Shown here piece by piece: positions 8,977-17,359 of a DNA stretch of 43,771 bases. Position numbers and translations under genes: made by a program. The notes below the pieces were generated by a model, which was not told the origin of the DNA, did not search any database, and was given only the letters and a program-made list of their open reading frames with translations. The first letter of the stretch is position 1. Every line of letters begins with the position of its first letter. The DNA lies in contig NZ_JAQGKF010000047.1 in NCBI RefSeq assembly GCF_028290205.1, positions 1 through 43,771 of the forward strand, in the 5' to 3' direction. Source of the DNA: Enterovirga sp. Lineage in GTDB: Bacteria > Pseudomonadota > Alphaproteobacteria > Rhizobiales > Beijerinckiaceae.

Positions 8977-9618
8977 GATGCCCTCGCGCGCCAGCGCCCG
9001 CCGCACCGCCGGCCGCTCGCCCATGCGGCGGGCGTGGTCGGTCCAGGCCGGGAAGTCGCCGGCCATGTCGTAGCCGAGCACCTGGCCGCGGCCCCAGGTC
9101 CAGAGCACCAGCAGATAGGGATCGGCGACCGAGTAGCCCGCCCCGGCGGCCCAGGGATCGCCGGAGCCGGCGAGCTTGCGCTCGACCTCCTCCCAGCCCG
9201 CGCGGGTGGTCTCGAAGCCGCGGGCGACCACGTCGGCCTGCGCCGCCTCGCCCGCCGCATAGCGTTCCGGCCTGCGGATATGGGCATAGGCGATGTGCAG
9301 GCCGGACGAGCACCAGGCCAGCCATTCGGCGCAGCGCGCCTCAGCCTGAGGATCCTCCGGCCACAACCCTGCCCCGCGATGCTGGCGGGCGATGTAGCGC
9401 AGGATGGCGGGGTTCTCCGTGATCACGAAGTCGCCGTCCCGCAGCGCCGGCACCCGCCCCTTCGGATTGACGGCCAGATAGGCCGGCGAGCGCTGCTCCG
9501 CCTCGGCGAAATTGACCCGCCGCGCCTCGAACGGGGCGCCCGTCTCCTCGAGGGCGATGTGCGACGCCAGCGAACAGGCGCCCGGCGAATAGAACAGACA
9601 CATGGCAGAATTCGACAT
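8965..9618 (-). CDS. Glutathione S-transferase, beta-class-like
   Basis: A 217-residue two-domain glutathione S-transferase. The N-terminal thioredoxin-like domain starts MSNSAMCLFYSPGACSLAS; the FYSPGACS motif with its Cys is the catalytic region of beta-class enzymes. NPKGRVPAL near residue 53 has the cis-Pro, and ENPAILRYIA near residue 68 binds the glutathione glutamyl group. The C-terminal helical domain contains YSVADPYLLVLW, a variant of the N-capping motif S-x-x-D. I took ATG at 9618 (purine-rich GGGGAGGGG just before) rather than the start 12 codons upstream. It lies downstream of ilvN, 32 bp away, on the same strand. Confidence 0.88.
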   Translation of the reverse strand: MSNSAMCLFYSPGACSLASHIALEETGAPFEARRVNFAEAEQRSPAYLAVNPKGRVPALRDGDFVITENPAILRYIARQHRGAGLWPEDPQAEARCAEWLAWCSSGLHIAYAHIRRPERYAAGEAAQADVVARGFETTRAGWEEVERKLAGSGDPWAAGAGYSVADPYLLVLWTWGRGQVLGYDMAGDFPAWTDHARRMGERPAVRRALAREGIAAP

Positions 9619-9650
9619 CGGCCCCTCCCCGCTCGGCGTCGCGTCCCGGC

Positions 9651-10193
9651 TCACATGCCCTGCCCACCGCGGCCCATGGCGGCCACGCCGGTGCGGGACA
9701 CCTCCACGAGGCCGACCGCCACCATCAGGGACAGGAAGCGCTCGACCTCGTCGGTGGTGCCGGTCAGCTCGAACACGAAGGAGGTCAGCGTCGCGTCCAC
9801 TGTCCGGGCCCCGAAGGCCGAGGCGAGGCGCATCGCCTCGACGCGGTGGTCGCCCCGCCCCTCGACCTTGACCAGCGCCAGTTCGCGCTCGATCGCATCG
9901 CCCTGCACGGTGAGGTCGACCACGCGGTGCACCGGAACCAGCCGCTCGAGCTGGGCCTTGATCTGCGCCAGCGTCGCGTCCGTGCCGGCGGTCACGATGG
10001 TGATGCGGGAGAGATGCTTCTGGTGCTCCGTCTCCGAGACGGTGAGGCTTTCGATGTTGTAGCCGCGGCCGGAGAACAGACCGGCGATGCGGGCCAGCAC
10101 GCCCGGCTCGTTGTCCACGATCACGGCGAGCGTGTGCCGGCGCGTCGCCTGGAGCTGGGCCGGATCCGGGTAGTGCGTGTTCATCGCGTTCAT
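9651..10193 (-). CDS. ilvN: Acetolactate synthase small (regulatory) subunit
   Basis: A 180-residue regulatory subunit of acetohydroxyacid synthase, which makes acetolactate in branched-chain amino acid synthesis. The N-terminal ACT domain begins at about residue 20 (HTLAVIVDNEPGVLARIAGLFSGR region) and includes GYNIESLTV, the valine-binding part. The C-terminal AHAS-small domain follows, with YLM-like ending LVEVSRTGVAAMGRG. Length is normal for IlvH/IlvN. I chose ATG at 10193; the longer frame starts without a binding site. The catalytic subunit ilvB would be expected directly upstream but is not there; the neighbour is a divergent gene for a small secreted protein. Confidence 0.95.
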   Translation of the reverse strand: MNAMNTHYPDPAQLQATRRHTLAVIVDNEPGVLARIAGLFSGRGYNIESLTVSETEHQKHLSRITIVTAGTDATLAQIKAQLERLVPVHRVVDLTVQGDAIERELALVKVEGRGDHRVEAMRLASAFGARTVDATLTSFVFELTGTTDEVERFLSLMVAVGLVEVSRTGVAAMGRGGQGM

Positions 10194-10312
10194 GGGGCGG
10201 TCTTTCCGGCAGGCGCGGCGCGAGATCGAGGAACGTTCACGGGGGCTTTGTGGTTGGAGCGCTATCGCGTCAAGATCGCCTGTCACCGCCAGTGCCGCTG
10301 TCGAGAGCCCGC

Positions 10313-10588
10313 ATGACCCGCTTCGCCCTTCCCCTGCTCGCCGCCGCCGCCGTGCTGCTTCCCGCCGCGGCCGGGGCGCAGACCCGGTTCGGCGGCCACC
10401 ACGACCCCGATGTCACGGGCTCGATCGGCGGTCGGGCACCCTGGAGCCAGCCCTGGGAGTACGATTCCGGCAGCGACAACGACAAGCATCCGTCGCGGCC
10501 CTATTACCAGCAGGGTCGCGGGCAGCAGACCGGCGGCCCGAGCCGCAACCTCCTGCCCGGCGACGGCTTCAACCTGTCGCCGCGCTGA
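10313..10588 (+). CDS. Small secreted protein of unknown function
   Basis: A 91-residue protein with a clear Sec signal peptide (MTRFALPLLAAAAVLLPAAAGA, cleavage after AGA at about residue 22). The mature part of about 69 residues is rich in Gly, Ser, Pro and Asp with no Cys: HHDPDVTGSIGG, YDSGSDNDKHP and QQTGGPSRN. It looks intrinsically disordered and has no domain I recognise. Divergent from ilvN with 119 bp between; only a weak ribosome binding site (GAG) is visible. The signal peptide makes it a believable gene rather than a chance frame. Confidence 0.65.
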   Translation: MTRFALPLLAAAAVLLPAAAGAQTRFGGHHDPDVTGSIGGRAPWSQPWEYDSGSDNDKHPSRPYYQQGRGQQTGGPSRNLLPGDGFNLSPR

Positions 10589-10598
10589 CGGCGTCAGC
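10584..10598. terminator. Hairpin containing both convergent stop codons
   Basis: GCTGAC at 10584-10589 and GTCAGC at 10593-10598 form a 6-bp stem with a 3-nt loop. The stop codons of the small secreted protein and of the convergent transferase gene both lie in the arms. Weak support for a bidirectional terminator. Confidence 0.3.
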
Positions 10599-11280
10599 CG
10601 GTCTGCTTGCGGAAATCGACCAGGGCCGGCTCGTCGACCTCGTCGTGAGCGATGGTCCAGCTTTCCCGCAGGGCGGCCTCGCGCCATTCCACAAAGGCGG
10701 GCAGCCCCAGCACGGCGTCCATGTAGGTGCGGCTTTCGGGCGAAACCTCGAACCCGTAGGTGTCGAGCCGCGTGACCACCGGCGCATACATGGCGTCCGC
10801 GGCCGAAAAGGCGCCGAACAGAAAGGGTCCGCCCCGCCCGAAGCGGGACTGGGCTTCCCGCCAGATCGCCTCCACCCGGCTCGCGTCCTGGGCCACCTTG
10901 TCGCCCCGGTCTCGCCCGGCGAAGCGCTTGCCGAGATTCATGGGGCAGGCCGAGCGCAGAGCGGCGAAGCCGGAATGCATCTCGGCCGAGATCGAGCGGG
11001 CGTGCGCGCGGGCCTCGCGCTCCAGCGGCCACACGCCGGCCTCGGGCCAGCGCTCGGCCACGTATTCCATGATGGCGAGGGAATCCCACACCGTGATCTC
11101 GCCGTCCTTCAGGATCGGCACCTTGCCGGCGGGCGAATGCTCCCGGATGCGCAACGGCGTGTTGGCATGGCCGAGCGGGATCAGGATCTCGTTAAAGGCG
11201 ATCCCGAGTTGCCGCATCAGAAGCCAGGGCCGGAGCGACCAGGACGAGTAGAGCTTGTTGGCGACGAGCAGGGTCGGCAT
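10594..11280 (-). CDS. Glutathione S-transferase, zeta-like N-terminal motif
   Basis: A 228-residue glutathione S-transferase. The N-terminal motif LYSSWSLRPWLLM resembles the SSCxxR/SSxxxR active-site motif of zeta-like enzymes. SPAGKVPILKDG near residue 50 holds the cis-Pro and WDSLAIMEYVAERWPEAG follows as the glutathione-binding Ser region. The helical domain has FLFGAFSAADAMYAPVV with the conserved S-x-x-D capping box. I chose ATG at 11280 (GGAAG 9 nt upstream); the longer frame would add 19 residues. Substrate unknown. It converges with the small secreted protein gene with only 5 bp between stops. Confidence 0.85.
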   Translation of the reverse strand: MPTLLVANKLYSSWSLRPWLLMRQLGIAFNEILIPLGHANTPLRIREHSPAGKVPILKDGEITVWDSLAIMEYVAERWPEAGVWPLEREARAHARSISAEMHSGFAALRSACPMNLGKRFAGRDRGDKVAQDASRVEAIWREAQSRFGRGGPFLFGAFSAADAMYAPVVTRLDTYGFEVSPESRTYMDAVLGLPAFVEWREAALRESWTIAHDEVDEPALVDFRKQTG

Positions 11281-11488
11281 CGGCAGGCTTCCGTCTGGGG
11301 CGGCGGGTCTTACCGCGACGGACGCGCGCAGCGCCACCGAATTCCCGGCGCGGCCCGGTGACCGTCAGCCGCGAACGGAGGGCCGCGCAGCCCGGAGCGC
11401 GGCGGCCGCAGCCCCGCGCAGCCGACATGCCGGCTCTGCCTTCGTGAGCGGCGTGCGGCTGCTATAGCGAAACTCCCGTCCCGGCTCG

Positions 11489-12427
11489 GTGCCCTTGCCC
11501 CCTCCCGTCCCTTACCCCCCGGACACTCCCAAGACTCTGGGCGCGACAGACCGACCGCTGGTCGGGATCGCCTTCGTGCTCGCGGCCGGGATCGTCTTCG
11601 CGCTGGCCGATGCGCTGTCGAAGCTGCTCGCGGTCAGGCTGCCGGTCATCGAGATCACGTGGCTGCGCTGGCTCGGCTTCCTGGTCGTGGTGCTGCCGAT
11701 GCTCGTGGCCACCCGGGGCCGCGTGCTCCGCTCGCGTGCGCCCAAACTGCAGGTGCTCCGGACGGTCTGCCTGATCGGCTCGAGCCTGCTCTTCGTGGCC
11801 GCGCTGGCCGTGCTTCCGCTCGCCTCCTCGACCACCATCAATTTCGTGTCTCCCCTGATCGTGACGGCCCTGTCGATCCCGCTGCTCGGGGAAAAGGTGG
11901 GGTTTCGGCGCTGGGCCGCGGTGTGCGTCGGGCTGGTCGGCGTGCTGGTCGTGGTCCGGCCCGGCTCCGGCACCTTCGGCTGGGCCGCCCTTCTGCCCAT
12001 CCTGTCCGCGACCTGCTGGGCGACCGCCGTGATCACCACCCGCCGCCTCGGCGGGCTCGATGGCGCCTGGACGGCGATGACCTACACCGCGCTCATCGGC
12101 TTCGCGGTGCTGAGCGTGGTGGCGCCCTTCGACTTCGTGCAGCCGACCGGCCACGAGCTCCTCTTGGCGGCCGGGATGGCGCTTCTGGCGACGGCCGGCC
12201 AGTTCCTCACCGTTCTGGCCTTCGGCCGCGCGCCGGCCTCGCTGCTGGCGCCCTTCACCTATGTGATGCTGCTCTGGGCGACGGGCCTCGGCTACCTCGT
12301 CTTCGACACCGTGCCGGACGGCTGGACCTGGGTCGGGGCCACCATCATCGTGGCGAGCGGCATCTATGTCGCGCATCGCGAGCGGCTGCGGGCCATCCAG
12401 GCCGCGGCCGGGCGGGCCGCGTCCTAG
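11489..12427 (+). CDS. EamA/DMT family transporter
   Basis: A 312-residue membrane protein with about ten predicted segments arranged as two EamA repeats, the drug/metabolite transporter pattern (RhaT/YdcZ-like exporters of metabolites or amino acids). Repeat 1 opens with GIAFVLAAGIVFALADALSK and has the typical WLRWLGFLVVV; repeat 2 begins near FGWAALLPILSATCWATAVITTRR (about residue 172). The C-terminal tail is basic (AHRERLRAIQ). The start is GTG at 11489. The upstream gap holds an inverted repeat GCCGCGC (11382-11388) with GCGCGGC (11397-11403) of unknown meaning. Substrate not predictable. Confidence 0.87.
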   Translation: MPLPPPVPYPPDTPKTLGATDRPLVGIAFVLAAGIVFALADALSKLLAVRLPVIEITWLRWLGFLVVVLPMLVATRGRVLRSRAPKLQVLRTVCLIGSSLLFVAALAVLPLASSTTINFVSPLIVTALSIPLLGEKVGFRRWAAVCVGLVGVLVVVRPGSGTFGWAALLPILSATCWATAVITTRRLGGLDGAWTAMTYTALIGFAVLSVVAPFDFVQPTGHELLLAAGMALLATAGQFLTVLAFGRAPASLLAPFTYVMLLWATGLGYLVFDTVPDGWTWVGATIIVASGIYVAHRERLRAIQAAAGRAAS

Positions 12428-12441
12428 CGGCCCTCGGCCGC
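12427..12441. terminator. GC hairpin between convergent genes
   Basis: GCGGCC (12427-12432) and GGCCGC (12436-12441) form a perfect 6-bp stem with a CTC loop directly at the EamA stop and 12 bp before the stop of the convergent gene. Likely bidirectional terminator; the following T run is very short. Confidence 0.4.
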
Positions 12442-12452
12442 CTTGCCCGCGC

Positions 12453-13601
12453 TCAGCGCGGCGTGAAGCGGAACAAGGCGGAGGGCGTCGCGACGGGCGC
12501 GTCGACCTTGAACATGCGGCTGTCCGGGATGTGCGACGCCGTCACGTAGATCGCGCCGTCCGGCCCCTCGGCCAGGGAGTCGGGCCAGCGCAGCTTCGGA
12601 TCCTGCGCGGCGGTGACGAGGCGGCTCTCCGCCTCCCGCAGCTTCACGGAATTGTCCTCCGGCGAGGTGATGAAGAACTGGCCCTTGCCGCTGGTCCAGA
12701 GGCCGTCGGCGATGACCGTGGTGCCGGCCTTGCGGACCTGCTTCTCGAGCTCCGGCGTGTCCAGGCTCTCGTCGCGCAAGGCGGCTGTCGGCACCGCGTA
12801 CAGCGTGTGGCTGGAGATGGACTGCCAGAACAGCGTCTCGCCATCCGGCGACAGGGTGATCCCGTCCGCCGCGAAGCTCGGCGCCTTGCCGTCGGGGCGC
12901 CGCAGCGGCTTGCCGTCGATATGCACCAGCACGCCCTTCTCAGCCTGGGTCGAGGACACTCCGTCCAGCACCCGCCGGATGCCGCCCCGCTCGAAATCGA
13001 CGATCAGAAGGGCGCCGCGGCCGGAATCGGTCAGGTAGCCCCACTTGCCATCCGGGCTGAACCGGATGTCGTTCAGGTAGGTCCCCATGGGCGCCACGCG
13101 CTCGTCGAACGGGATCACCTGGGCGACCTTGTTCGTGGACAGGTCGATGCGGACGAGCTTCGGGCCGCCCTTCACGATCTGCTCCATGGCGGGCGCGGCG
13201 GGATCGAGAACCCAGAGGTTGCCCCGCCCGTCCGCCACCACGCTCTGCACGCAGACCCAATGGTCGTTTGGCGAGATCTCGTCCTGCTTGGCGTTGCGCC
13301 AGCTGTTCCAGTTCTCGTCCGGATAGGGGACGAGCTTGCCGTCCTTCAGCTCCGCCACCGAGACGGCCGTGTCCTCCGTCCAGCGCGGGAAGTTGACGAA
13401 GATGCGGCCGTCGCGGCTGACCGCGACCCCGGTCACCTGATGGGCGAAGGTCGCGACCTGTTCCAGGCGGGCCAGGTCTTGGCGGGCAGGCGCCTGGCCG
13501 GCCGGCTGCTGGCGGGCCGGCTGCTGGGCTCCGGCTGGACCGACCGACCCGAGCAGAAGCGTGCCGGAGGCGATGGCGGCGAGAAGCGTGGCTGCACGCA
13601 T
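12453..13601 (-). CDS. Secreted Yellow/major royal jelly protein-family protein
   Basis: A 382-residue exported beta-propeller protein. A Sec signal peptide (MRAATLLAAIASGTLLLGSVGPAGAQ) is followed by a short Gln/Pro/Ala linker. Family motifs of the Yellow/MRJP group are GRIFVNFPRW near residue 65, YPDENWNSW near residue 92 and the repeat-end motif LTDSGRGALLIVDFERG near residue 190, then FWQSISSHTLYAVPT. Bacterial members are sometimes annotated as L-dopachrome tautomerase-related, but their reaction is not established. It is divergent from the oxidase operon with 149 bp between, which must carry both promoters. Normal length, no defect seen. Confidence 0.85.
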   Translation of the reverse strand: MRAATLLAAIASGTLLLGSVGPAGAQQPARQQPAGQAPARQDLARLEQVATFAHQVTGVAVSRDGRIFVNFPRWTEDTAVSVAELKDGKLVPYPDENWNSWRNAKQDEISPNDHWVCVQSVVADGRGNLWVLDPAAPAMEQIVKGGPKLVRIDLSTNKVAQVIPFDERVAPMGTYLNDIRFSPDGKWGYLTDSGRGALLIVDFERGGIRRVLDGVSSTQAEKGVLVHIDGKPLRRPDGKAPSFAADGITLSPDGETLFWQSISSHTLYAVPTAALRDESLDTPELEKQVRKAGTTVIADGLWTSGKGQFFITSPEDNSVKLREAESRLVTAAQDPKLRWPDSLAEGPDGAIYVTASHIPDSRMFKVDAPVATPSALFRFTPR

Positions 13602-13750
13602 GGGCTGTCCTGTCCGCTGAGAGATCGACTAACCGGTGCGATTCAAGGGAGTTCCTGCCCGGACCCCGGACCGGCGGGTGCGGTACGGTTGCGATCGGGC
13701 GCCCGGGCTCCGGGTTGTTGCGGCCCGGCCGACCGCCTACGATTCGTCGC

Positions 13751-14788
13751 ATGACCCGCCAGACCCCTGCGCCCCGCGCCGCGGGCCGGACGAGCCTCTT
13801 CCGCGCGCTGCCCCGGGCCGCCCTGGCGCTCGCACCCGCGCTGGGCGGCTGCATGGGCCCGCAATCCGCGCTGAACCCGGCGGCGGACGACGCCGCCAAG
13901 CTGCTGCTTCTCACCGAGATCATGACGGTCGGCGGCGCGCTCATCTTCACCGCCGTGATGATCTTCGTGGGCCTCGCGGTCTGGGCACCGCCGCGCTGGC
14001 GCGGCTGGCTGGCCCGGCGCGAGACCGTGGTGGCGGGCGGGATCGTGTTTCCCGTGCTCACCCTCACGGCGCTCCTGATCTACGGGCTGTGGCTGATGCG
14101 GGTCACCAATGCTCCCGCCCCGGGGGGCGACGCCCTGACCATCACGGTCACGGGGGAGCAGTATTGGTGGCGCGTGCACTACCCGGCCGAGGGCGACGCG
14201 GCGGCCTTCGCCACCGCGAACGAGGTGCAGGTGCCGGTCGGCCGGCCGGTCCGCATCCTGCTCGAAGCCGCGGACGTGGTGCACGCCTTCTGGATCCCGA
14301 ACTATGCCGGCAAGGTCGACATGATCCCCGGCCGGCAGACCGCAATCCAGTTCACGCCCGACCGGCCCGGGCAGTTCCGCGGGCTCTGCACGGAGTTCTG
14401 CGGCGACCAGCACGCCCGCATGGCCTTCGACGTGGTGGCGCTGCCGCCGGCCGAGTTCGCCGCCTGGCGGCAGCGGCAAGCGACCGACGCGGCGCCGCCG
14501 GCCGCCGCCTTCACGGTGCTGGGCCGCGAGGTCTTCACCCGCTCCGGCTGCGGCTCCTGCCACGCCGTGCGGGGCAGCGACGCCAAGGGCGAGCTCGGCC
14601 CGGACCTGACCCATGTGGGCTCGCGCCGCTCCATCGGGGCGGGGCTCTACCCCACCAATATCGGCACCCTGGCGGGCTGGATCTCCGGCACGCAGCAGCT
14701 CAAGCCGGGCGCCCGCATGCCGTCCTACGGATCGCTCTCCGGTGAGGAGCTCAGGGCGGTGGCCGGCTATCTGGACCAGCTCAAGTGA
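13751..14788 (+). CDS. ctaC: Cytochrome c oxidase subunit II with C-terminal cytochrome c (caa3 type)
   Basis: A 345-residue subunit II. A lipobox (ALGGC, Cys34) suggests lipid anchoring before two transmembrane segments (about 52-78 and 93-116). The cupredoxin domain holds a complete CuA site: His178, Cys213, Glu215, Cys217, His221 and Met224. A fused cytochrome c domain follows with CGSCH at 267-271 and axial Met323 in ARMPSY. This is the caa3 pattern, in which the fused cytochrome c passes electrons to CuA. In this context the donor is probably ActE/ActA of the alternative complex III encoded opposite. The stop overlaps the GTG of the subunit I gene by 4 bp. Confidence 0.96.
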   Translation: MTRQTPAPRAAGRTSLFRALPRAALALAPALGGCMGPQSALNPAADDAAKLLLLTEIMTVGGALIFTAVMIFVGLAVWAPPRWRGWLARRETVVAGGIVFPVLTLTALLIYGLWLMRVTNAPAPGGDALTITVTGEQYWWRVHYPAEGDAAAFATANEVQVPVGRPVRILLEAADVVHAFWIPNYAGKVDMIPGRQTAIQFTPDRPGQFRGLCTEFCGDQHARMAFDVVALPPAEFAAWRQRQATDAAPPAAAFTVLGREVFTRSGCGSCHAVRGSDAKGELGPDLTHVGSRRSIGAGLYPTNIGTLAGWISGTQQLKPGARMPSYGSLSGEELRAVAGYLDQLK

Positions 14789-17358
14789 ACGCCACGCACC
14801 CGCCCGCCGTGCCGCCTCGCGACGTCGATCGCGTCCTGCCCGAGCCGCCGAACGGGCTGCCGCGGCCGCCAGGCGAACTCGAGGCGCTGGAGCGGGCCTG
14901 GGAGCCGCCGCGCGGCATCCGCTTTCTGACCGAGACCAACAACAACTTCGTCGGGCTCTGGTACGTCGCGACCTCGCTGTTCTTTTTCGTCGCGGCCGGG
15001 ATCATGGCCTTGATCATCCGGGCCCAGCTGGCGCGCCCGGAATCGACGCTGGTCGGCCACGACACCTACAACCAGCTCTTCACCATGCACGGGACCATCA
15101 TGATGTTCCTGTTCGCGGTGCCGGCCGTGGAGGCGGCCTCCGTCTACCTCCTGCCCAACATCCAGGCCGCCCGCGACCTGCCCTTCCCGCGCCTCTCCGC
15201 CTATGCGTTCTGGGCCTATTTCTTCGGCGGGCTGTTCTTTCTGTCGAGCATTTTCCAGGGCGTGGCGCCGAATACCGGCTGGTACATGTACCCGCCGCTC
15301 ACCTCGACGCAGTTCTCCCCGGGCGTGAACGCCGATTACTGGCTGCTCGGCATCGGCTTCATCGAGATCTCGGCCATCGCGGGCGCCATCGAGATCATCG
15401 TCGGCGTGATGAAGACGCGCGCGGTGGGCATGAGCCTCGACAAGCTGCCGGTCTATTCCTGGGCCATGCTGGTCTTCGCCGTGATGATCGTGATCGGCTT
15501 CCCGGCCATCATCCTGGGCACCATCCTGCTGGAGCTGGAACGGGCCTTCGACTGGCCTTTCTTCATCGTGAACCGCGGCGGCGACCCCGTCCTGTGGCAG
15601 CACCTGTTCTGGTTCTTCGGCCACCCGGAGGTCTACATCATCTTCCTGCCGGCGGCCGGCATGGTGTCGATGATCGTGCCCGCCATCGCCCGCGCCCCCC
15701 TGGTCGGCTACCGGCTGGTGATCCTGGCCCTGATCGCGACCGGGTTCCTGTCCTTCGGCCTGTGGGTCCACCACATGTTCACGACCGGGTTGCCGAAGAT
15801 GAGCCTCGGCTTCTTCTCGGCCGCGAGCGCGGCGGTCGCGATCCCGTCCGGCATCCAGGTCTTTAGCTGGATCGCCACCGTGGCGTCGGGCCGGGTGCGG
15901 CTGACCACGCCGGCCCTGTTCATCCTGGGCTTCCTGTTCATCTTCACGCTGGGCGGGCTGACCGGCGTGATGGTGGCGGTGGCGCCCTTCGACTGGGTGG
16001 CGCACGACACCTATTTCATCGTCGCCCACCTCCATTACGTGCTGGTCGGCGGCATGGTCTTCCCGTTCTTCGCCGCGCTCTATTACTGGGTGCCGGTGGC
16101 CTCCAAGCGCCCCCTCTCCGAGCGGGTCGGCCGCTGGGTGTTCGGGCTGATGTTCGTCGGCGTGAACCTGACCTTCTTTCCGCAGCATATCGCCGGGCTG
16201 ATCGGCATGCCGCGGCGCTACTACACCTACCCGGTCGGGATGGGGCTGGACGCCTACAATCTCGCCTCCACGATCGGGGCGTTCATCCTGGCCTCCGGCA
16301 TCCTGCTGTTCTTTGTTGACCTCGCCCGCACGTTCCGGCCCGGGGGCGAGAGCGCCGGCAACCTGTGGGGCGCGTCCACGCTCGAATGGCTGCCGAACGG
16401 CAATTACAACACGCGCTCCATCCCGGCGGTGGCGAGCCGCGACCCGCTCTGGGCGCAGCCGAACCTCGCCCGCGAGGTGGAGCAGGGCCGCTGGTACCTG
16501 CCCGGCACCGTGACGGGGCGGCGCGAGGCGCTGGTCACGAGCCCGATCGAGGCCCGGCCGCAATACGTGCTGGTGGTGCCCGGCCCGGGCTGGGCGCATG
16601 TGCTGGCGGCCGTGTTCACGGCGGCCTTCTTCGCGCTGCTCACCGTGAAGCTGAACTATCTGGCCCTGTTCTGCGGCGTCGCGGGCATTTTCTGCGTGAT
16701 GTGGTGGCTGTGGCAGCTCGATCCCGGGCCGCTGCGCGAGCCGGCCGATATCGGCGGCGGCCTGATCCTGCCGGTCCACGCCACGGGCCCGGTCAGCCAT
16801 TCGTGGTGGGCCGTGATCGTGCTGCTGGTGGTCTGCGGCATGATCTATCTCTGCCTCGTCTTCTCCTACCTGTTCCTCTGGCTGGTGAACCCGACCGCCT
16901 GGCCGCCGGCCGGGGTGTCGGTGCCGCCGGGCTGGGCCGGCATGGCCGGGATCGGGCTGTACGGCCTCTCGGCGGGCCTCGTCTGGTGGGCCGGCCGCAT
17001 CCTGCACGGACCGGAGCAGCGGCCGCGGGCGGTGCCGCTGCTGCTCGGGGGGGCGCTCCTGCCGCTCCTCGGCGCCGGGGCGCTGGACGTCTGGGGCCAG
17101 CTCTCGGTCGGGCTTGATCCCAAGGGCTCGGCCTATGGGGCGGCCGTGATGACCATGGTGTCGCTGCAACTGCTCTACGTGGCCATCGTGGTGCTGATGC
17201 TGGGCTTCACGCTGGCCCGCTGGTGGACGGGCCGGATTGACCGGGTCAGACGCGCGGTGTTCGACAACACCATGCTGTTCTGGCTCTACAGCGCCGCGCA
17301 GGGGATCGTGGCGCTGGCCGTGATCCACGGCTTTCCCCGGCTCGCCGGCGGGCTCTGA
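14785..17358 (+). CDS. ctaD: Cytochrome c oxidase subunit I-III fusion
   Basis: An 857-residue fusion: subunit I (about 1-560, 12 segments) and a subunit III-like part (about 600-857, 7 segments). Heme and copper ligands are complete: His102 and His417 (heme a), His415 (heme a3), His280, His329 and His330 (CuB), and Tyr284 for the His-Tyr crosslink. Glu282 in GHPEVY marks an A1-type enzyme, and Asp131 (ARDLPFP) is the D-channel entrance. However, the K-channel lysine position (GIK in relatives) is Gln358 (PSGIQVFSW), and the D-channel gate asparagines are Val120 and Ser138. GTG start, coupled to ctaC by a 4-bp overlap. No heme A synthase or Cu chaperone gene is in the window. Confidence 0.96.
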   Translation: MNATHPPAVPPRDVDRVLPEPPNGLPRPPGELEALERAWEPPRGIRFLTETNNNFVGLWYVATSLFFFVAAGIMALIIRAQLARPESTLVGHDTYNQLFTMHGTIMMFLFAVPAVEAASVYLLPNIQAARDLPFPRLSAYAFWAYFFGGLFFLSSIFQGVAPNTGWYMYPPLTSTQFSPGVNADYWLLGIGFIEISAIAGAIEIIVGVMKTRAVGMSLDKLPVYSWAMLVFAVMIVIGFPAIILGTILLELERAFDWPFFIVNRGGDPVLWQHLFWFFGHPEVYIIFLPAAGMVSMIVPAIARAPLVGYRLVILALIATGFLSFGLWVHHMFTTGLPKMSLGFFSAASAAVAIPSGIQVFSWIATVASGRVRLTTPALFILGFLFIFTLGGLTGVMVAVAPFDWVAHDTYFIVAHLHYVLVGGMVFPFFAALYYWVPVASKRPLSERVGRWVFGLMFVGVNLTFFPQHIAGLIGMPRRYYTYPVGMGLDAYNLASTIGAFILASGILLFFVDLARTFRPGGESAGNLWGASTLEWLPNGNYNTRSIPAVASRDPLWAQPNLAREVEQGRWYLPGTVTGRREALVTSPIEARPQYVLVVPGPGWAHVLAAVFTAAFFALLTVKLNYLALFCGVAGIFCVMWWLWQLDPGPLREPADIGGGLILPVHATGPVSHSWWAVIVLLVVCGMIYLCLVFSYLFLWLVNPTAWPPAGVSVPPGWAGMAGIGLYGLSAGLVWWAGRILHGPEQRPRAVPLLLGGALLPLLGAGALDVWGQLSVGLDPKGSAYGAAVMTMVSLQLLYVAIVVLMLGFTLARWWTGRIDRVRRAVFDNTMLFWLYSAAQGIVALAVIHGFPRLAGGL

Positions 17359-17359
17359 G

